A stretch of DNA of 64,000 nucleotides from Sulfurospirillum sp. UCH001 (GTDB lineage: Bacteria; Campylobacterota; Campylobacteria; Campylobacterales; Sulfurospirillaceae), in the NCBI RefSeq assembly GCF_001548035.1, contig NZ_AP014723.1, forward strand, positions 1,798,001 to 1,862,000, written 5' to 3'. A program made the position numbers and the translations under genes. Position 1 is the stretch's first letter. The number at the start of each line of letters is the position of its first letter. Below the pieces are notes generated by a model that saw only the letters and a program-made list of their open reading frames with translations, had not been told where the DNA came from and searched no databases. Of the stretch, positions 26,379 through 36,041 are shown in pieces.

Positions 26379-27719
26379 TTAACGAAGGTGTGTGTGTTTA
26401 CTTTGTGCAAGCATATTTTGAAGATCTTGCATTCCTTTTTTACCTGAGAACTTCTTCGCCATTTTTGCGGCATTGCCAAATTGCTTTAAGAAACGATTGA
26501 CTTCTACTTGAGAAAGTCCAGAACCTTCTGCAATTCTTCTTTTACGACTGTTATTGAGTAACTCTGGATCTTCACGCTCTTTTTTTGTCATAGAACCAAT
26601 CATAGCCTTGATGCGTTTCATCTCAACAGAATTTTCCATATCAACATCTTGAAGTTTTCCAGCGACTGATGAAAGACCCGGGATCATACCAATCAATGAT
26701 TTCATACTACCAAGCTTTTTCATTTGTTCCATTTGATCTAAAAAGTCATTAAAGTTGAATTCACCTTTTTTGATCTTTTTAGTCAATGCTTTTGCTTGTT
26801 TCTCATCAATAATCGCACTTGTTTTTTCAGCCAAGGTTTCAAGGTCACCCTCGCCCATCAAACGACTTACAATACGATCAGGAATAAAATGTTCTAAATC
26901 TGCAACTTTTTCACCCACACCGATAAAACGAAGTGGTACATTAGTTTGCTCAGCAATGCCAAGAGCAACACCACCCTTACCATCACCATCAAATTTACTT
27001 AAAATGACACCGCTAAGCGTAATTTTTTCATGGAACGTTACAGCACTTTTTACAGCATCTTGACCTGTCATGGAGTCGGCAACGTAAAAAATCTCATCCG
27101 GTGTAACTTCTTTTTTAATCGCTTCAAGTTGTTCCATCAACTCTGCATCAATCGCTAAACGACCCGCAGTATCGATAAGAACGACATCATAAAGACCTTC
27201 TTTTGCTTTTTTCATTGCATTTTTAGCGATTTGCACAGGATTGACATTTGCATCTTCTGAGTAAAGATCAATTTCATTTGCAGAACAAAGTTGGCGTAAT
27301 TGCTCAACTGCCGCTAAACGTTGAAGGTCACATGCAACAACTAAAACTTTCTTTTGTTTCAATTTGAGATAATTGGCTAATTTTACTGTTGTGGTTGTTT
27401 TACCACTTCCTTGCAAACCTACCATCAAAACAGTTGTTGGGGGCTTAGAGGCGAAAACAAAACCTTGTCGTCCAGGTACTGTTAAAATTGTGGTTAAATT
27501 AGTTTTTAAAGAGCGTAAAAAATTGGCTTGTCCAATTCCTTTTGCTTTTGTTTCAATTTCTACTTGACGCAATAAATCACGTACAATTTTATGATGCACA
27601 TCTGCTTTTAAAAGTGCTTTTTTTAAATTTTCTAAAGCATTTTTTAATGACTTTTCATCATCACTAAAGCGAATTTTATTAATGGCAGAACGAAATGAAT
27701 CGGTTAATACCTCAAACAC
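26379..27719 (-). CDS. ffh: Signal recognition particle protein Ffh (SRP54)
   Basis: Ffh binds 4.5S RNA and signal sequences of membrane proteins and docks with FtsY. The 446-residue protein has an N-terminal helical bundle, the G domain with GLQGSGKTTTTVKLA near residue 105, DTAGRLAID and SKFDGDGKGG, and a methionine-containing M domain from about residue 300. The start is GTG with AAGGATCATCT upstream. It opens the run down to rplS. The 4.5S RNA gene was not found in the window. Confidence 0.97.
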   Translation of the reverse strand: MFEVLTDSFRSAINKIRFSDDEKSLKNALENLKKALLKADVHHKIVRDLLRQVEIETKAKGIGQANFLRSLKTNLTTILTVPGRQGFVFASKPPTTVLMVGLQGSGKTTTTVKLANYLKLKQKKVLVVACDLQRLAAVEQLRQLCSANEIDLYSEDANVNPVQIAKNAMKKAKEGLYDVVLIDTAGRLAIDAELMEQLEAIKKEVTPDEIFYVADSMTGQDAVKSAVTFHEKITLSGVILSKFDGDGKGGVALGIAEQTNVPLRFIGVGEKVADLEHFIPDRIVSRLMGEGDLETLAEKTSAIIDEKQAKALTKKIKKGEFNFNDFLDQMEQMKKLGSMKSLIGMIPGLSSVAGKLQDVDMENSVEMKRIKAMIGSMTKKEREDPELLNNSRKRRIAEGSGLSQVEVNRFLKQFGNAAKMAKKFSGKKGMQDLQNMLAQSKHTHLR

Positions 27720-27739
27720 AGATGATCCTTCTTTATACT

Positions 27740-27756
27740 ATAACCTAATCGGTTAT
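27740..27756. promoter_or_regulatory. Inverted repeat upstream of ffh
   Basis: ATAACC and GGTTAT (5-bp gap) form an inverted repeat about 20 bp before the GTG of ffh, overlapping TATAGT/TATAAA sequences that could be the -10. It could be an operator or a leader hairpin. The rest of this gap, 27757-27889, is AT-rich and shows no gene. Confidence 0.3.
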
Positions 27757-27889
27757 GATTTAAAACGCGAAATTATACACAAGCAATACTTTAAACTAAA
27801 TTAATCCTTAAAAATAACATTTTAAAAATTAATTTACAAATGTTTTAAATGCCCAATTTATAGGCTTTTAGTTGCATTTTATTGAAAAT

Positions 27890-28621
27890 CTAAACAGCTG
27901 CGAATTTCAGGAAATCTTCAGGTTCTTTTGTCTGAAATATATATCCTAAAAGCATAATTTTTGAAGCATGTAGCATTAATCGTTTATGAGGTCTTCCACC
28001 GTATTCAGTATCACCTAAAATAGAAGCGCCAATACTTTTAAGATGTACTCTAATTTGGTGTGTTCTACCTGTTTCAATACGTACTTTAATTTTTGAACGT
28101 TTACCTTCAATCATCAAAGGCTCAACGTGGCTAATTGCTTCTTTGCCCTCGTCACTGATTTTACTATAGGCAGTATTGCCTTTTTTAATCGTTAAGATAG
28201 GAGCATTAATCTCCATTGCTTCCATGATTCTTGCTTCTACTACCGCTAGATACTCTTTTTGAACTTCTCGTTTTTTAAAAGCATTAACAGCTTTTTTACG
28301 GAATTCTTCATCTTTAGTTAAAAGTAAAACGCCACTGGTTTCACGATCTAGTCTGTGTAAAAGAGGCAGTTTTTTGATCTCTGCAACTTCTTCAGAAGTC
28401 ATAAAAGCGGGCTTATCTACTGCCATGATAAATTCATCTTCAAATAACACTTTAATTGGTGCAATTTTTTCGATTTTGAACTTTGTACTAGGGCTTAGTT
28501 CACCCCTTGCAACACTTACTTTTTTACCTGCTGCATACACGACACCTCTATCGATGAGATCTTTTGCTGCACGATTTGAAATACCCTCTTGAAGGGCTAA
28601 TAATTTATATGCTTTTTCCAT
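27890..28621 (-). CDS. RluA-family 23S rRNA/tRNA pseudouridine synthase
   Basis: A 243-residue pseudouridine synthase. An S4-like RNA-binding region at the N terminus (AAKDLIDRGVVYAAGKKV) is followed by the catalytic motif LLHRLDRETSGVLLLTK with the active aspartate, and by GRTHQIRVHLKSIGASILGD. Which uridine is modified (an RluD- or RluC-type site) cannot be told. It directly follows waaA (1-nt gap). Confidence 0.9.
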   Translation of the reverse strand: MEKAYKLLALQEGISNRAAKDLIDRGVVYAAGKKVSVARGELSPSTKFKIEKIAPIKVLFEDEFIMAVDKPAFMTSEEVAEIKKLPLLHRLDRETSGVLLLTKDEEFRKKAVNAFKKREVQKEYLAVVEARIMEAMEINAPILTIKKGNTAYSKISDEGKEAISHVEPLMIEGKRSKIKVRIETGRTHQIRVHLKSIGASILGDTEYGGRPHKRLMLHASKIMLLGYIFQTKEPEDFLKFAAV

Positions 28622-28622
28622 T

Positions 28623-29774
28623 TTATTTTCCTAATATTTGCTCTAATAGTGGTTTAATGTCACCACGATGTGTGATCGTACTTTTTGGATAAGTTTCAAT
28701 ACGATCAAAAACATTTTTTAAATCTTCAACATTACTGACAATGATATTTTCAACTGCTTCAAAAAGAACTTTTTGATTAAAGATAAACTCGCCACTGATA
28801 ATTTTTGTTTCAAAGAAGCCAGGTTCCAGTGGATTATGTCCACCAATACCATCAATAAAAGAGCCTCCCAAAATGACAATATCTGCAATGGCATACAGAT
28901 TAATAAGCTCACCCATTTTGTCACATAAAACAATATCACAAGAGAGAGTATTTTGCTCAGATAACTTTTGATAGGTTTTATTCATTTTAAGAGAGTACTC
29001 ATTTAAAAGTTTATCTACCTTTGTAAACCTCTCAGGATGCCTTGGTACTACGATTAACTGATCGTTTTGCTCTAAAGAAAGATTTGATAAAATGATATCT
29101 TCCTCTCCTTCATGCGTACTTGCCATTACAATGACTCTTTTCGCCTCTGCCTTTGAATAATGATGCGTCACTTCATATTCGCTAAACGCTTTAATATTTC
29201 CACAAACACGAACATCCTTAGCGCCTAAATATTTTAGTCTCTCATCATCCTCTTTGCTTTGGGCAAATACAAGATCAATATGAGAAAAAATCCAACGGTA
29301 CAACCAAGAAAATCTTTGATAGGACGCATAAGAATTATCAGATATGCGTGCATTGAGTAAAACAGTTTTTATGCCTTTAGCCTTAGCGACAATAAATAAC
29401 AGTGGCCAAAGCTCTGCTTCCATAACAACCAATACTTTTTGCTTTCGTATCCAAAAAGGCAAAAAGATTTCAAAAGGCAGATAACGCACTTCTGCACGTC
29501 CATGTTTGCATGCTTCTTTAAAACCTGTTTGTGTTATAACGCTAATACGAACATTCTCAGGCTCAATTTGATCGATAAATGGTGTTAATGAACGTACTTC
29601 GCCAAAAGAACACGCATGAAACCAAATACCATTTTGAGAAAAAGGAGCATTGTTCTTCAAAAAAAAGCGTGAAGGAATTGAATCTGTATATTTTGGTTTG
29701 AAGCGAAGGTACATTAAGTAAGGCAACGCTACAATGTAAAGTAACGCTGCCAAAAAATAGTAAAAAAAGCTCAA
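28623..29774 (-). CDS. waaA: 3-deoxy-D-manno-octulosonic-acid (Kdo) transferase
   Basis: WaaA transfers Kdo from CMP-Kdo to lipid A precursors on the inner face of the inner membrane. The 383-residue GT-B protein has an N-terminal membrane anchor, SFGEVRSLTPFI, the VVMEAELWPL motif, an ASTHEGEEDIIL segment and the GGSFIDGIGGHNPLEPG nucleotide-sugar site. The start seems to be TTG at 29774, 3 nt after the flgZ stop, with AAGG 8 nt upstream; no ATG fits the conserved N terminus. Confidence 0.92.
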   Translation of the reverse strand: MSFFYYFLAALLYIVALPYLMYLRFKPKYTDSIPSRFFLKNNAPFSQNGIWFHACSFGEVRSLTPFIDQIEPENVRISVITQTGFKEACKHGRAEVRYLPFEIFLPFWIRKQKVLVVMEAELWPLLFIVAKAKGIKTVLLNARISDNSYASYQRFSWLYRWIFSHIDLVFAQSKEDDERLKYLGAKDVRVCGNIKAFSEYEVTHHYSKAEAKRVIVMASTHEGEEDIILSNLSLEQNDQLIVVPRHPERFTKVDKLLNEYSLKMNKTYQKLSEQNTLSCDIVLCDKMGELINLYAIADIVILGGSFIDGIGGHNPLEPGFFETKIISGEFIFNQKVLFEAVENIIVSNVEDLKNVFDRIETYPKSTITHRGDIKPLLEQILGK

Positions 29775-29777
29775 AGC

Positions 29778-30497
29778 TTACGCCTTAGCGTCCTCTATCT
29801 CTTTATATAAAATACGACCACAATGTGGGCAAGTTACAATGTCATCTTGTTTTAAAACACTTGCATATGTTTTGTCATTAATACGCATAAAACAACCATA
29901 ACATGCTTGTTTTTTTACAGGTACTACAGTTGAATTCTGAGCCCATTTACGGATTTTTTGATAAAACGTCAAGATTTTTTGGCTCATTCCAGAAACAAGT
30001 TCATCTTTTGATTGATAAACATTTTTACGTTCTTCTTCAATCGCTTGGATTTGAGAATCAATTGATGCTTTAATCTCTTCTGCTTCTTTCGCAGCTTCAG
30101 CAATTTTTTCTTGCAATGCAGCGATATTTGTCTGTTTCAAATCAATAATTTTGTCTAAACGGTTAATTTCATCATTTGCAAAATCACATTGCTCTTTTGA
30201 AATTTCTTCTTCAAGTTGAAGTGCTTTAATCTCTTTTGCTGTTTTAACTAAAGAACTTTTTTTCGCAAGGTCTTTGAGCTTGGAAGAAAGTTCAGCAAGA
30301 TGTGCTTCATTTTTCGCTTTTTTGAGTTTCGCATCTGCAATGTCTGCTTGGAAAGACTCGGCTTGGAGTTTTAAATCTCTCTCTTTGTCTAAAGAAAGCT
30401 TCAACATTTTCTCAACTTTGGCAATACGTGGACCAAAATCGTCGATCTCTTTATCTAATTTGGAAAGCTCAATTAACTGCTCTAAATACTTATTCAT
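29778..30497 (-). CDS. flgZ: FlgZ/HP0958-type coiled-coil zinc-ribbon protein
   Basis: A COG1579 protein of 239 residues: a long coiled coil (about residues 5-175, rich in Lys/Glu heptads) and a C-terminal four-cysteine zinc ribbon, CYGC and CPHC. The Helicobacter pylori homologue HP0958 is known to stabilise the sigma factor RpoN and to bind flagellin mRNA, so a role in flagellar gene expression is likely. This fits the sigma-54-type promoter found before flgB. It lies between nif3 and waaA. Confidence 0.85.
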   Translation of the reverse strand: MNKYLEQLIELSKLDKEIDDFGPRIAKVEKMLKLSLDKERDLKLQAESFQADIADAKLKKAKNEAHLAELSSKLKDLAKKSSLVKTAKEIKALQLEEEISKEQCDFANDEINRLDKIIDLKQTNIAALQEKIAEAAKEAEEIKASIDSQIQAIEEERKNVYQSKDELVSGMSQKILTFYQKIRKWAQNSTVVPVKKQACYGCFMRINDKTYASVLKQDDIVTCPHCGRILYKEIEDAKA

Positions 30498-30511
30498 ATC
30501 TTGTGTGTCCT

Positions 30512-31231
30512 CTATGTATACTGAAACGGATTTTTAGAATTTGACATTATAGCTTTTAATGGCAAATTTTTCAAATATTTGGCCAAACACTCTGGGAAAT
30601 AGCGCTCGGACTCAAAGTGACCAATGTCGATTAATGAGAGGTTATTTTCTTTTGCTTCTAAAGCTTGATGATATTTTAGATCACCACTTAGAAAACAATC
30701 TGCATCAAGTTTAGAGATCAAATCACCTCCAGAACCTGTTGTAATAGCACAACGATTTATCCACTCTTTTGCTTTTACAACTCGGATATGTTCAATGCCA
30801 AAAACTTCTTTAACCTGCACAATCAAATCATCAAAACTTTTGTTGATTTCACAATACGCTACAAACTCTCTACTCTCTTGTATCTCAAAACCTAATTTTG
30901 AAGCAACATAGGCATTAAGGTGAGAAAGATCAAAATTGGTATGCATCGCAATCAAGCTAATCTTTTTTTGTACCATTATTTGGATCAAATTCGAAGGATA
31001 TTTTGCGAAGTTAAGCTGCTTTAATCCACTGAAAATAAGAGGATGATGGGTAATGACAAGTGAGTTTGGTAAAACTTCTTCTAGGAGTTTACTATCGACA
31101 TCAAGGCTAAGATAAATCTGTTCTATCTCATCGTCTTTGCTTCCAATGAGCAAGCCGCTATTATCCCAAGCAGCTTGCGTAGCAAAGGGGCTTAATGCAT
31201 CTAAATAATCATAGATTGCCCCTAATTTCAT
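30512..31231 (-). CDS. Nif3-like dinuclear metal-centre protein
   Basis: A 239-residue NIF3/DUF34 protein. The metal-binding residues of the family are visible: VITHHPLIF, MHTNFDLSH and IGHFESE. Relatives include GTP cyclohydrolase I type 2 candidates, but the function of most members is unsettled. The ATG overlaps the glyQ stop by one base (TAATG). Confidence 0.88.
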   Translation of the reverse strand: MKLGAIYDYLDALSPFATQAAWDNSGLLIGSKDDEIEQIYLSLDVDSKLLEEVLPNSLVITHHPLIFSGLKQLNFAKYPSNLIQIMVQKKISLIAMHTNFDLSHLNAYVASKLGFEIQESREFVAYCEINKSFDDLIVQVKEVFGIEHIRVVKAKEWINRCAITTGSGGDLISKLDADCFLSGDLKYHQALEAKENNLSLIDIGHFESERYFPECLAKYLKNLPLKAIMSNSKNPFQYT

Positions 31232-32088
31232 TATCCCACCACTTCTTTGTACTTAACGGCACACCCTTTTGCGAGTTCACGAATTTTCAAAATATAATTT
31301 TGACGCTGTGTGACAGAGATAGCTTTACGAGCATCCAAAACGTTAAATGTATGTGAAGCCATTAAACAATAGTCATATGCAGGTAACGGTAAATTCTCTT
31401 CAAGACAACGTTTGCACTCTACTTGAGCATTTTCAAAGTGTTCAAATAACATCGCAACGTTAGCTATTTCAAAATTATATTTACTAAACTCATACTCACT
31501 TTGTTTATGAACATCACCATACGTTGTTATACCAAATTGGTTTTCATTCCATACAAGATCAAAAACAGACTCTTTTTCTTGTAAATACATCGCTAAACGT
31601 TCAACACCATAGGTAATCTCAACCGATACAGGGTTACAAGGAATACCACCTACTTGCTGAAAATAGGTAAATTGTGTTACTTCCATACCATCTAACCAAA
31701 CTTCCCAGCCAAGTCCCCATGCGCCAAGTGTTGGTGATTCCCAGTTGTCTTCAACAAAACGAATATCATGTTTTTTGATGTCAAGTCCAAGCATCTCAAG
31801 ACTTTTAAGGTAAAGCTCTTGAATATTATCAGGGCTTGGTTTGATAAGTACTTGGAACTGATAATAACTTCCCAAACGGTTTGGATTTTCTCCATAACGA
31901 CCATCTGTTGGTCTGCGGCTTGGTGCGACATAAGCTGTTGCCCAAGGTTTACTGCTTAAACTTCTTAAAAACGTTGCATTATGAAATGTTCCAGCACCTG
32001 CAGGCATATCGTATGGTTGGACTATTGTACAGCCCTGATCTTGCCAAAAAGTTTGGAGATTTAAAAGCATCTGACTAAAAGTTAACAC
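31231..32088 (-). CDS. glyQ: Glycyl-tRNA synthetase alpha subunit
   Basis: GlyQ is the catalytic half of the two-subunit bacterial glycyl-tRNA synthetase. The 285-residue protein shows [34 protein letters not shown] and [14 protein letters not shown]-like conserved blocks. The start is GTG with AAGGAAAAGATA upstream. glyS (beta subunit) is not adjacent. Confidence 0.97.
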   Translation of the reverse strand: MLTFSQMLLNLQTFWQDQGCTIVQPYDMPAGAGTFHNATFLRSLSSKPWATAYVAPSRRPTDGRYGENPNRLGSYYQFQVLIKPSPDNIQELYLKSLEMLGLDIKKHDIRFVEDNWESPTLGAWGLGWEVWLDGMEVTQFTYFQQVGGIPCNPVSVEITYGVERLAMYLQEKESVFDLVWNENQFGITTYGDVHKQSEYEFSKYNFEIANVAMLFEHFENAQVECKRCLEENLPLPAYDYCLMASHTFNVLDARKAISVTQRQNYILKIRELAKGCAVKYKEVVG

Positions 32089-32100
32089 TATCTTTTCCTT

Positions 32101-32589
32101 TTATTTGGTCGGTGGAGTATAACTCTCAACCGCTTTGTTCCACATCATTTTATATTTTCGCTTGGTAAATTCAAGCTCATCTTGTAATAACTCTAGTTGT
32201 TTTGTAAGTGTTTCAATCACTTTTCTATCTTCATCGCACAGTTCTTGCATCGAGAAAAGAGCCTCTTTTAAAAAGCGATTTTCGCCTTTGAGCGCATCAA
32301 GTGTTTCCTCTTTAGCATCTAAGACTTTTTCATGCAAACTTAAAATGGCACCAACCGTTTTCTCAACAAATTCAGAACTCATACTTACAGAAGAACTTTC
32401 ATAGTTATTGTCAACGACAATTCCACGTGTTGCAGGAATCAATGCTTGCGCACTACGACTCACCTCAACAAAACACTGTCCATCTTCTTCTTTTGATATT
32501 AATTTGCCTTCTTCGATTAATGCTTGAATGGCAGAAATATCCAAATTGACTAATGTACTAAACTCTTCAATTTCCAACCAACTATTCAT
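32101..32589 (-). CDS. DUF3972-family protein
   Basis: A 162-residue cytosolic protein that occurs, as far as I recall, at this position in many Campylobacterota. The N-terminal 40 residues (LEIEEFSTLVNLDISAIQAL) look like a small MerR-type helix-turn-helix, and residues 75-150 form a coiled coil rich in Glu, Leu and Lys. DNA binding is a guess from the N-terminal pattern. It lies 11 nt after purE and before glyQ. Confidence 0.75.
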   Translation of the reverse strand: MNSWLEIEEFSTLVNLDISAIQALIEEGKLISKEEDGQCFVEVSRSAQALIPATRGIVVDNNYESSSVSMSSEFVEKTVGAILSLHEKVLDAKEETLDALKGENRFLKEALFSMQELCDEDRKVIETLTKQLELLQDELEFTKRKYKMMWNKAVESYTPPTK

Positions 32590-32600
32590 TGTTATACCTT

Positions 32601-33095
32601 TTAGATGATTACTTCAATACCCATAGAATCAGTTTCAACTTTTTTTGCTTTCAAGATACGGTCTTCTTTAAGTTTAGCAGCCAACTCTTCATCTTCAATC
32701 GCCAAAATTTGCATTGCTAAATAAGCACTGTTAACAGCACCTGCAGAGCCAATAGCAACGGTACCAACTGGCATACCACCAGGCATTTGAACCGTACTCA
32801 AAAGTGCATCCATACCTTCCATAACGCCACCCTTCATTGGAACACCAAGAACAGGTTTTGTGGTAAGAGAAGCAACAACACCCGCAAGATGCGCTGCCAT
32901 ACCTGCTGCACAGATAAACACTTTTGCGCCTTTTGCTTCAGCGCTTTTAACATATTGGTGTGTACGATCAGGACTTCTGTGTGCTGATGAAACAATAATC
33001 TCATACATAACGCCAAATTTTTCTAATGTTTTAGCACACTCTTCCATAACCGTATAGTCACTTTTACTTCCCATTAAAATAGAAACGAACTTCAT
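32601..33095 (-). CDS. purE: N5-carboxyaminoimidazole ribonucleotide mutase
   Basis: PurE isomerises N5-CAIR to CAIR in purine synthesis. The 164-residue protein has the substrate loop ILMGSKSDYTVM, SSAHRSPDRT and GAKVFICAAGMAAHLAGVVAS, as in class I PurE. It lies 2 nt after the U32 gene. Confidence 0.96.
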   Translation of the reverse strand: MKFVSILMGSKSDYTVMEECAKTLEKFGVMYEIIVSSAHRSPDRTHQYVKSAEAKGAKVFICAAGMAAHLAGVVASLTTKPVLGVPMKGGVMEGMDALLSTVQMPGGMPVGTVAIGSAGAVNSAYLAMQILAIEDEELAAKLKEDRILKAKKVETDSMGIEVII

Positions 33096-33097
33096 GT

Positions 33098-34363
33098 TTA
33101 TCCTTTTATTTTTGCTCTTAAAAATGTAAATCCTGGTAATACCGTTGGTAGCACAATAGCATTTGTATTACCGCTGTGAATTTCATCAAATAATTTTCCA
33201 CTGGGTGTTTGTAATTTTTTAAAGCTGATCTTCCAGATGTTCTCTTCTTTAAAAATCGTTCCAATTTCATTATCAATAGGCTCTATTTTTGCATGTGCCG
33301 GCATAATCAATTCATACTGAGTGTGCAACGATAACACATCTTTGCAAAGACAGTTTGTACCATCTTCACTCACTTGGGCAATCACTTGATGTGTACCTTC
33401 ACTAATAGAGTGTGCCAAGTTTTGTGTATCATTTTTTTCAAACGGACGGTTCACCAAATAACCATCACTAAAGCCTCTGTTTTTCGTAGTATCTAATTCA
33501 GCTGTATATTTACTCGCATCAAATTGATTTGCATAATAGTCATCTACTGCTTGGCGATAGGTTTTCGTTGTAATGCCGACATAATAGGCACTTTTTGTTC
33601 GGCCCTCAATTTTGAGCGAATCAATGACACCCGAATCAAGAATTTCTTTGACGTGAGCGCTCAAATTGAGATCCTTTGCATTCATAATGTGAGTACCTTC
33701 TTCACTCTCTTCCACGCGGAACAGTGTTCCACTCTCTTCATTATGGGCATAAAGGGTATAAGGGAAACGACAATCATTGGCACAGCTTCCACGGTTCGAT
33801 ACACGCCCACTTTGCACCGAGCTAATCAAACAACGACCACTGTAAGCAAAACACATGGAACCATGCACAAATACTTCCAACTCTAAATGAGGTAAATGTT
33901 TTTTGATCTGTTCTAAATCCTTCAAACTCACTTCACGTGCCGCAATAATACGTTTCACGCCCATATCCGAATAGACTTCAGCATCAAGGTAACTCAAAAC
34001 ATTGGCTTGAGTGGAGAGATGAATGGGAATATGAGGCGCAATTTTACGTGCAAGCTTGATGACGCCAGGAGCTGCCACAATAAAGGCATCAGGATTCATA
34101 GCCGCTACACGCTCAATGTGTTTTTCAAGTAAAGGAATCTGTGCATTGAAAGGAAAGCCATTCACCGTTGCATGCAGATGCTTCCCATGGGCATGGGTAT
34201 ATTTGATCGCTTCTTCAAAACTCTCATAGGTAAACTCTTTACCTGAGCGTATGCGAAGTGAGAAGTGACTCACACCCGCATACACGGCATCTGCGCCATA
34301 AGAAAGCGCTATTTTTAGTTTTTCAAAATTTCCAGCAGGAGAAAGCAGTTCGACGTTTGACAC
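33098..34363 (-). CDS. Peptidase U32-family protein (TrhP/YegQ-like)
   Basis: A 421-residue U32 protein with the family signature EVFVHGSMCFAYSGRCLIS and further cysteines in GSCANDCRFPY that probably bind an iron-sulfur cluster. Members once called collagenases are now known to include tRNA-hydroxylation (TrhP) and rRNA-hydroxylation (RlhA) enzymes; length and architecture suggest the TrhP type here. The start is GTG directly after the cheZ stop. Confidence 0.85.
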   Translation of the reverse strand: MSNVELLSPAGNFEKLKIALSYGADAVYAGVSHFSLRIRSGKEFTYESFEEAIKYTHAHGKHLHATVNGFPFNAQIPLLEKHIERVAAMNPDAFIVAAPGVIKLARKIAPHIPIHLSTQANVLSYLDAEVYSDMGVKRIIAAREVSLKDLEQIKKHLPHLELEVFVHGSMCFAYSGRCLISSVQSGRVSNRGSCANDCRFPYTLYAHNEESGTLFRVEESEEGTHIMNAKDLNLSAHVKEILDSGVIDSLKIEGRTKSAYYVGITTKTYRQAVDDYYANQFDASKYTAELDTTKNRGFSDGYLVNRPFEKNDTQNLAHSISEGTHQVIAQVSEDGTNCLCKDVLSLHTQYELIMPAHAKIEPIDNEIGTIFKEENIWKISFKKLQTPSGKLFDEIHSGNTNAIVLPTVLPGFTFLRAKIKG

Positions 34364-35098
34364 CTATTTCTTTCCTAAACTAGCAATTAACGCTTCAATA
34401 TCTTCACTGGTTACAACGTCTTCTGTTGTTTCATCACCATGAATATGAACAGCTGAACTCACACGTTTAGAGTCATCTTTGGAACCCTCAAAAAGAGCAC
34501 TCATGTATTTTGAAAGCGCACGCATAACGTTAATTACACGTTCAATTTTTTGACGGTGGATATCTTGGTACTGCATAATATCCATGGTCATCATAATTTC
34601 ATCTTCCGCCATTTGAGCATTCATTAAAAGATCTTCGACACGATCTTTCATCGCTTTATTGTCATCAAGTGCTTGTTGAAACTGCTCAATCTTAGGGAAT
34701 TTCGCAACCAAAGTCTCAAAAAGAGCGATATTGCTTTCAATGAGTTTAATAACCTCTTTTGCATTCTCTTCTGCACTAAGCATGAAGTTATTAACCGTTT
34801 CAAGTTTATCAAACACTTGTGTTGCTTTGATTTCAGAATCTTTGGTGACATCATCAAGCTGATGTACCATTTTATGATCATCTGTTGGTGGTGGTGGTGG
34901 CCAAGACATTGTCGATGATGGTCTGTACTCATGCATCATTTGGGTAGCGGCTTTATCTTTTTCTATATCTAAGGCATCGCTATCCATAGGTTCATCTTCT
35001 AGCTCAGCACTCTCTTCAAACGCTGTCTCTGTTGGCGCAACGTCATCCATTTCATCTAAATCGCCCGCCATCAAAGCATCAAGTTCTTCTTGCGTCAT
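34364..35098 (-). CDS. cheZ: CheZ-type chemotaxis phosphatase
   Basis: CheZ dephosphorylates CheY-P to end the motor signal. The 244-residue protein is divergent, but the helical hairpin with the catalytic pair D179/Q183 in QDIHRQ (E. coli QDLTGQ) is present, and the C terminus SEDIEALIASLG matches the CheY-binding tail of E. coli CheZ. The N terminus, TQEELDALMAGDL, resembles the CheY-binding peptide of FliM. Start: an ATG at 35113 overlaps the GAGGAG ribosome-binding site, so the ATG at 35098, 7 nt after it, is the real one. Confidence 0.85.
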   Translation of the reverse strand: MTQEELDALMAGDLDEMDDVAPTETAFEESAELEDEPMDSDALDIEKDKAATQMMHEYRPSSTMSWPPPPPTDDHKMVHQLDDVTKDSEIKATQVFDKLETVNNFMLSAEENAKEVIKLIESNIALFETLVAKFPKIEQFQQALDDNKAMKDRVEDLLMNAQMAEDEIMMTMDIMQYQDIHRQKIERVINVMRALSKYMSALFEGSKDDSKRVSSAVHIHGDETTEDVVTSEDIEALIASLGKK

Positions 35099-35190
35099 AA
35101 GCTTTCTCCTCAAAATGACAAATTATGGTCTATTATAGTGAACTTTTTATATAATTTAATTTAAAGACCCTAAAGAGAAGGAAAGCGATT

Positions 35191-35970
35191 ATGATCATTG
35201 ACCTACATAACCATACCATTTTATGTAACCATGCAGAAGGAAGTATGGAAGAGTACATTCAAGCGGCTATTGCTAAAAAAATAGATGTATTTGGTTTTTC
35301 CGATCATGCGCCTATGAATTTTGATGAAGCCTATCGTATGGGCTTTCATGAGATGGAAAACTATGAAAAAGAGGTCTTGGCACTCAAAGATAAATACAAA
35401 GGGCAGATCAAGATTTTATTGGCCTACGAAGTTGATTTTTTAGATGGCTACATCGATGAACGCGTCCTTCAACGAAACGTTGATTATTTTATCGGTTCTG
35501 TACATTATTTGGGTTCATGGGGATTTGATAATCCCGAATTTATAGGAGAATATCGCACCAAAAATATTGATGAAGTATGGGAGCGTTATTTTGAAGCAAT
35601 TACCTTTATGGCAAAAAGTGGACTCTTTGATATTGTAGGGCATTTGGATCTCATTAAAGTATTTAATTACCTACCTAAAAAAGATGTAAGACTCATAGCT
35701 CAAGAGGCTATTAAAGCTATAAAAAAGGCAAATATGTCTATTGAACTCAACGCTGCAGGCTACCGTAAACCTGTAGGAGAACAGTACCCAAGTAATCCTC
35801 TTTTAGAACTCATAGCAGAACATGACATTCCTATTACATTTGGTTCAGATGCACACGCTATGAGCCACATCGGGTATCAGCAAGAAGAACTTCGAGAGGT
35901 TGCAAAAGCATATGGGTATAAAAAATGTGCAACTTTTGAAAGCAGAGATCGAATATTGGTTAATTTTTAA
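35191..35970 (+). CDS. PHP-domain histidinol-phosphatase
   Basis: A 259-residue PHP phosphoesterase of the HisJ/HisK type that would remove the phosphate from histidinol phosphate. Metal-binding motifs are DLHNHTILCNHAEG, FSDHAP and IGSVHYL, then FDIVGHLDLIK and FGSDAHAMSHIG. Other PHP substrates are possible because no his genes are adjacent. GAAGGAAAG precedes the ATG. Confidence 0.85.
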   Translation: MIIDLHNHTILCNHAEGSMEEYIQAAIAKKIDVFGFSDHAPMNFDEAYRMGFHEMENYEKEVLALKDKYKGQIKILLAYEVDFLDGYIDERVLQRNVDYFIGSVHYLGSWGFDNPEFIGEYRTKNIDEVWERYFEAITFMAKSGLFDIVGHLDLIKVFNYLPKKDVRLIAQEAIKAIKKANMSIELNAAGYRKPVGEQYPSNPLLELIAEHDIPITFGSDAHAMSHIGYQQEELREVAKAYGYKKCATFESRDRILVNF

Positions 35971-36005
35971 GCAGTCTAGGCAATCTTATTTTCAGTTCAA
36001 TCTGA

Positions 36006-36011
36006 TAAAAT
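36006..36011 (+). promoter_or_regulatory. -10 box of glnA
   Basis: TGATAAAAT is an extended -10-like element 30 bp before the glnA ATG, followed by TAGGAGTTACAAC as ribosome-binding site. I see no sigma-54 box here, unlike NtrC-controlled glnA genes. Confidence 0.45.
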
Positions 36012-36041
36012 TACTAAAATTTAAAATTTAGGAGTTACAAC

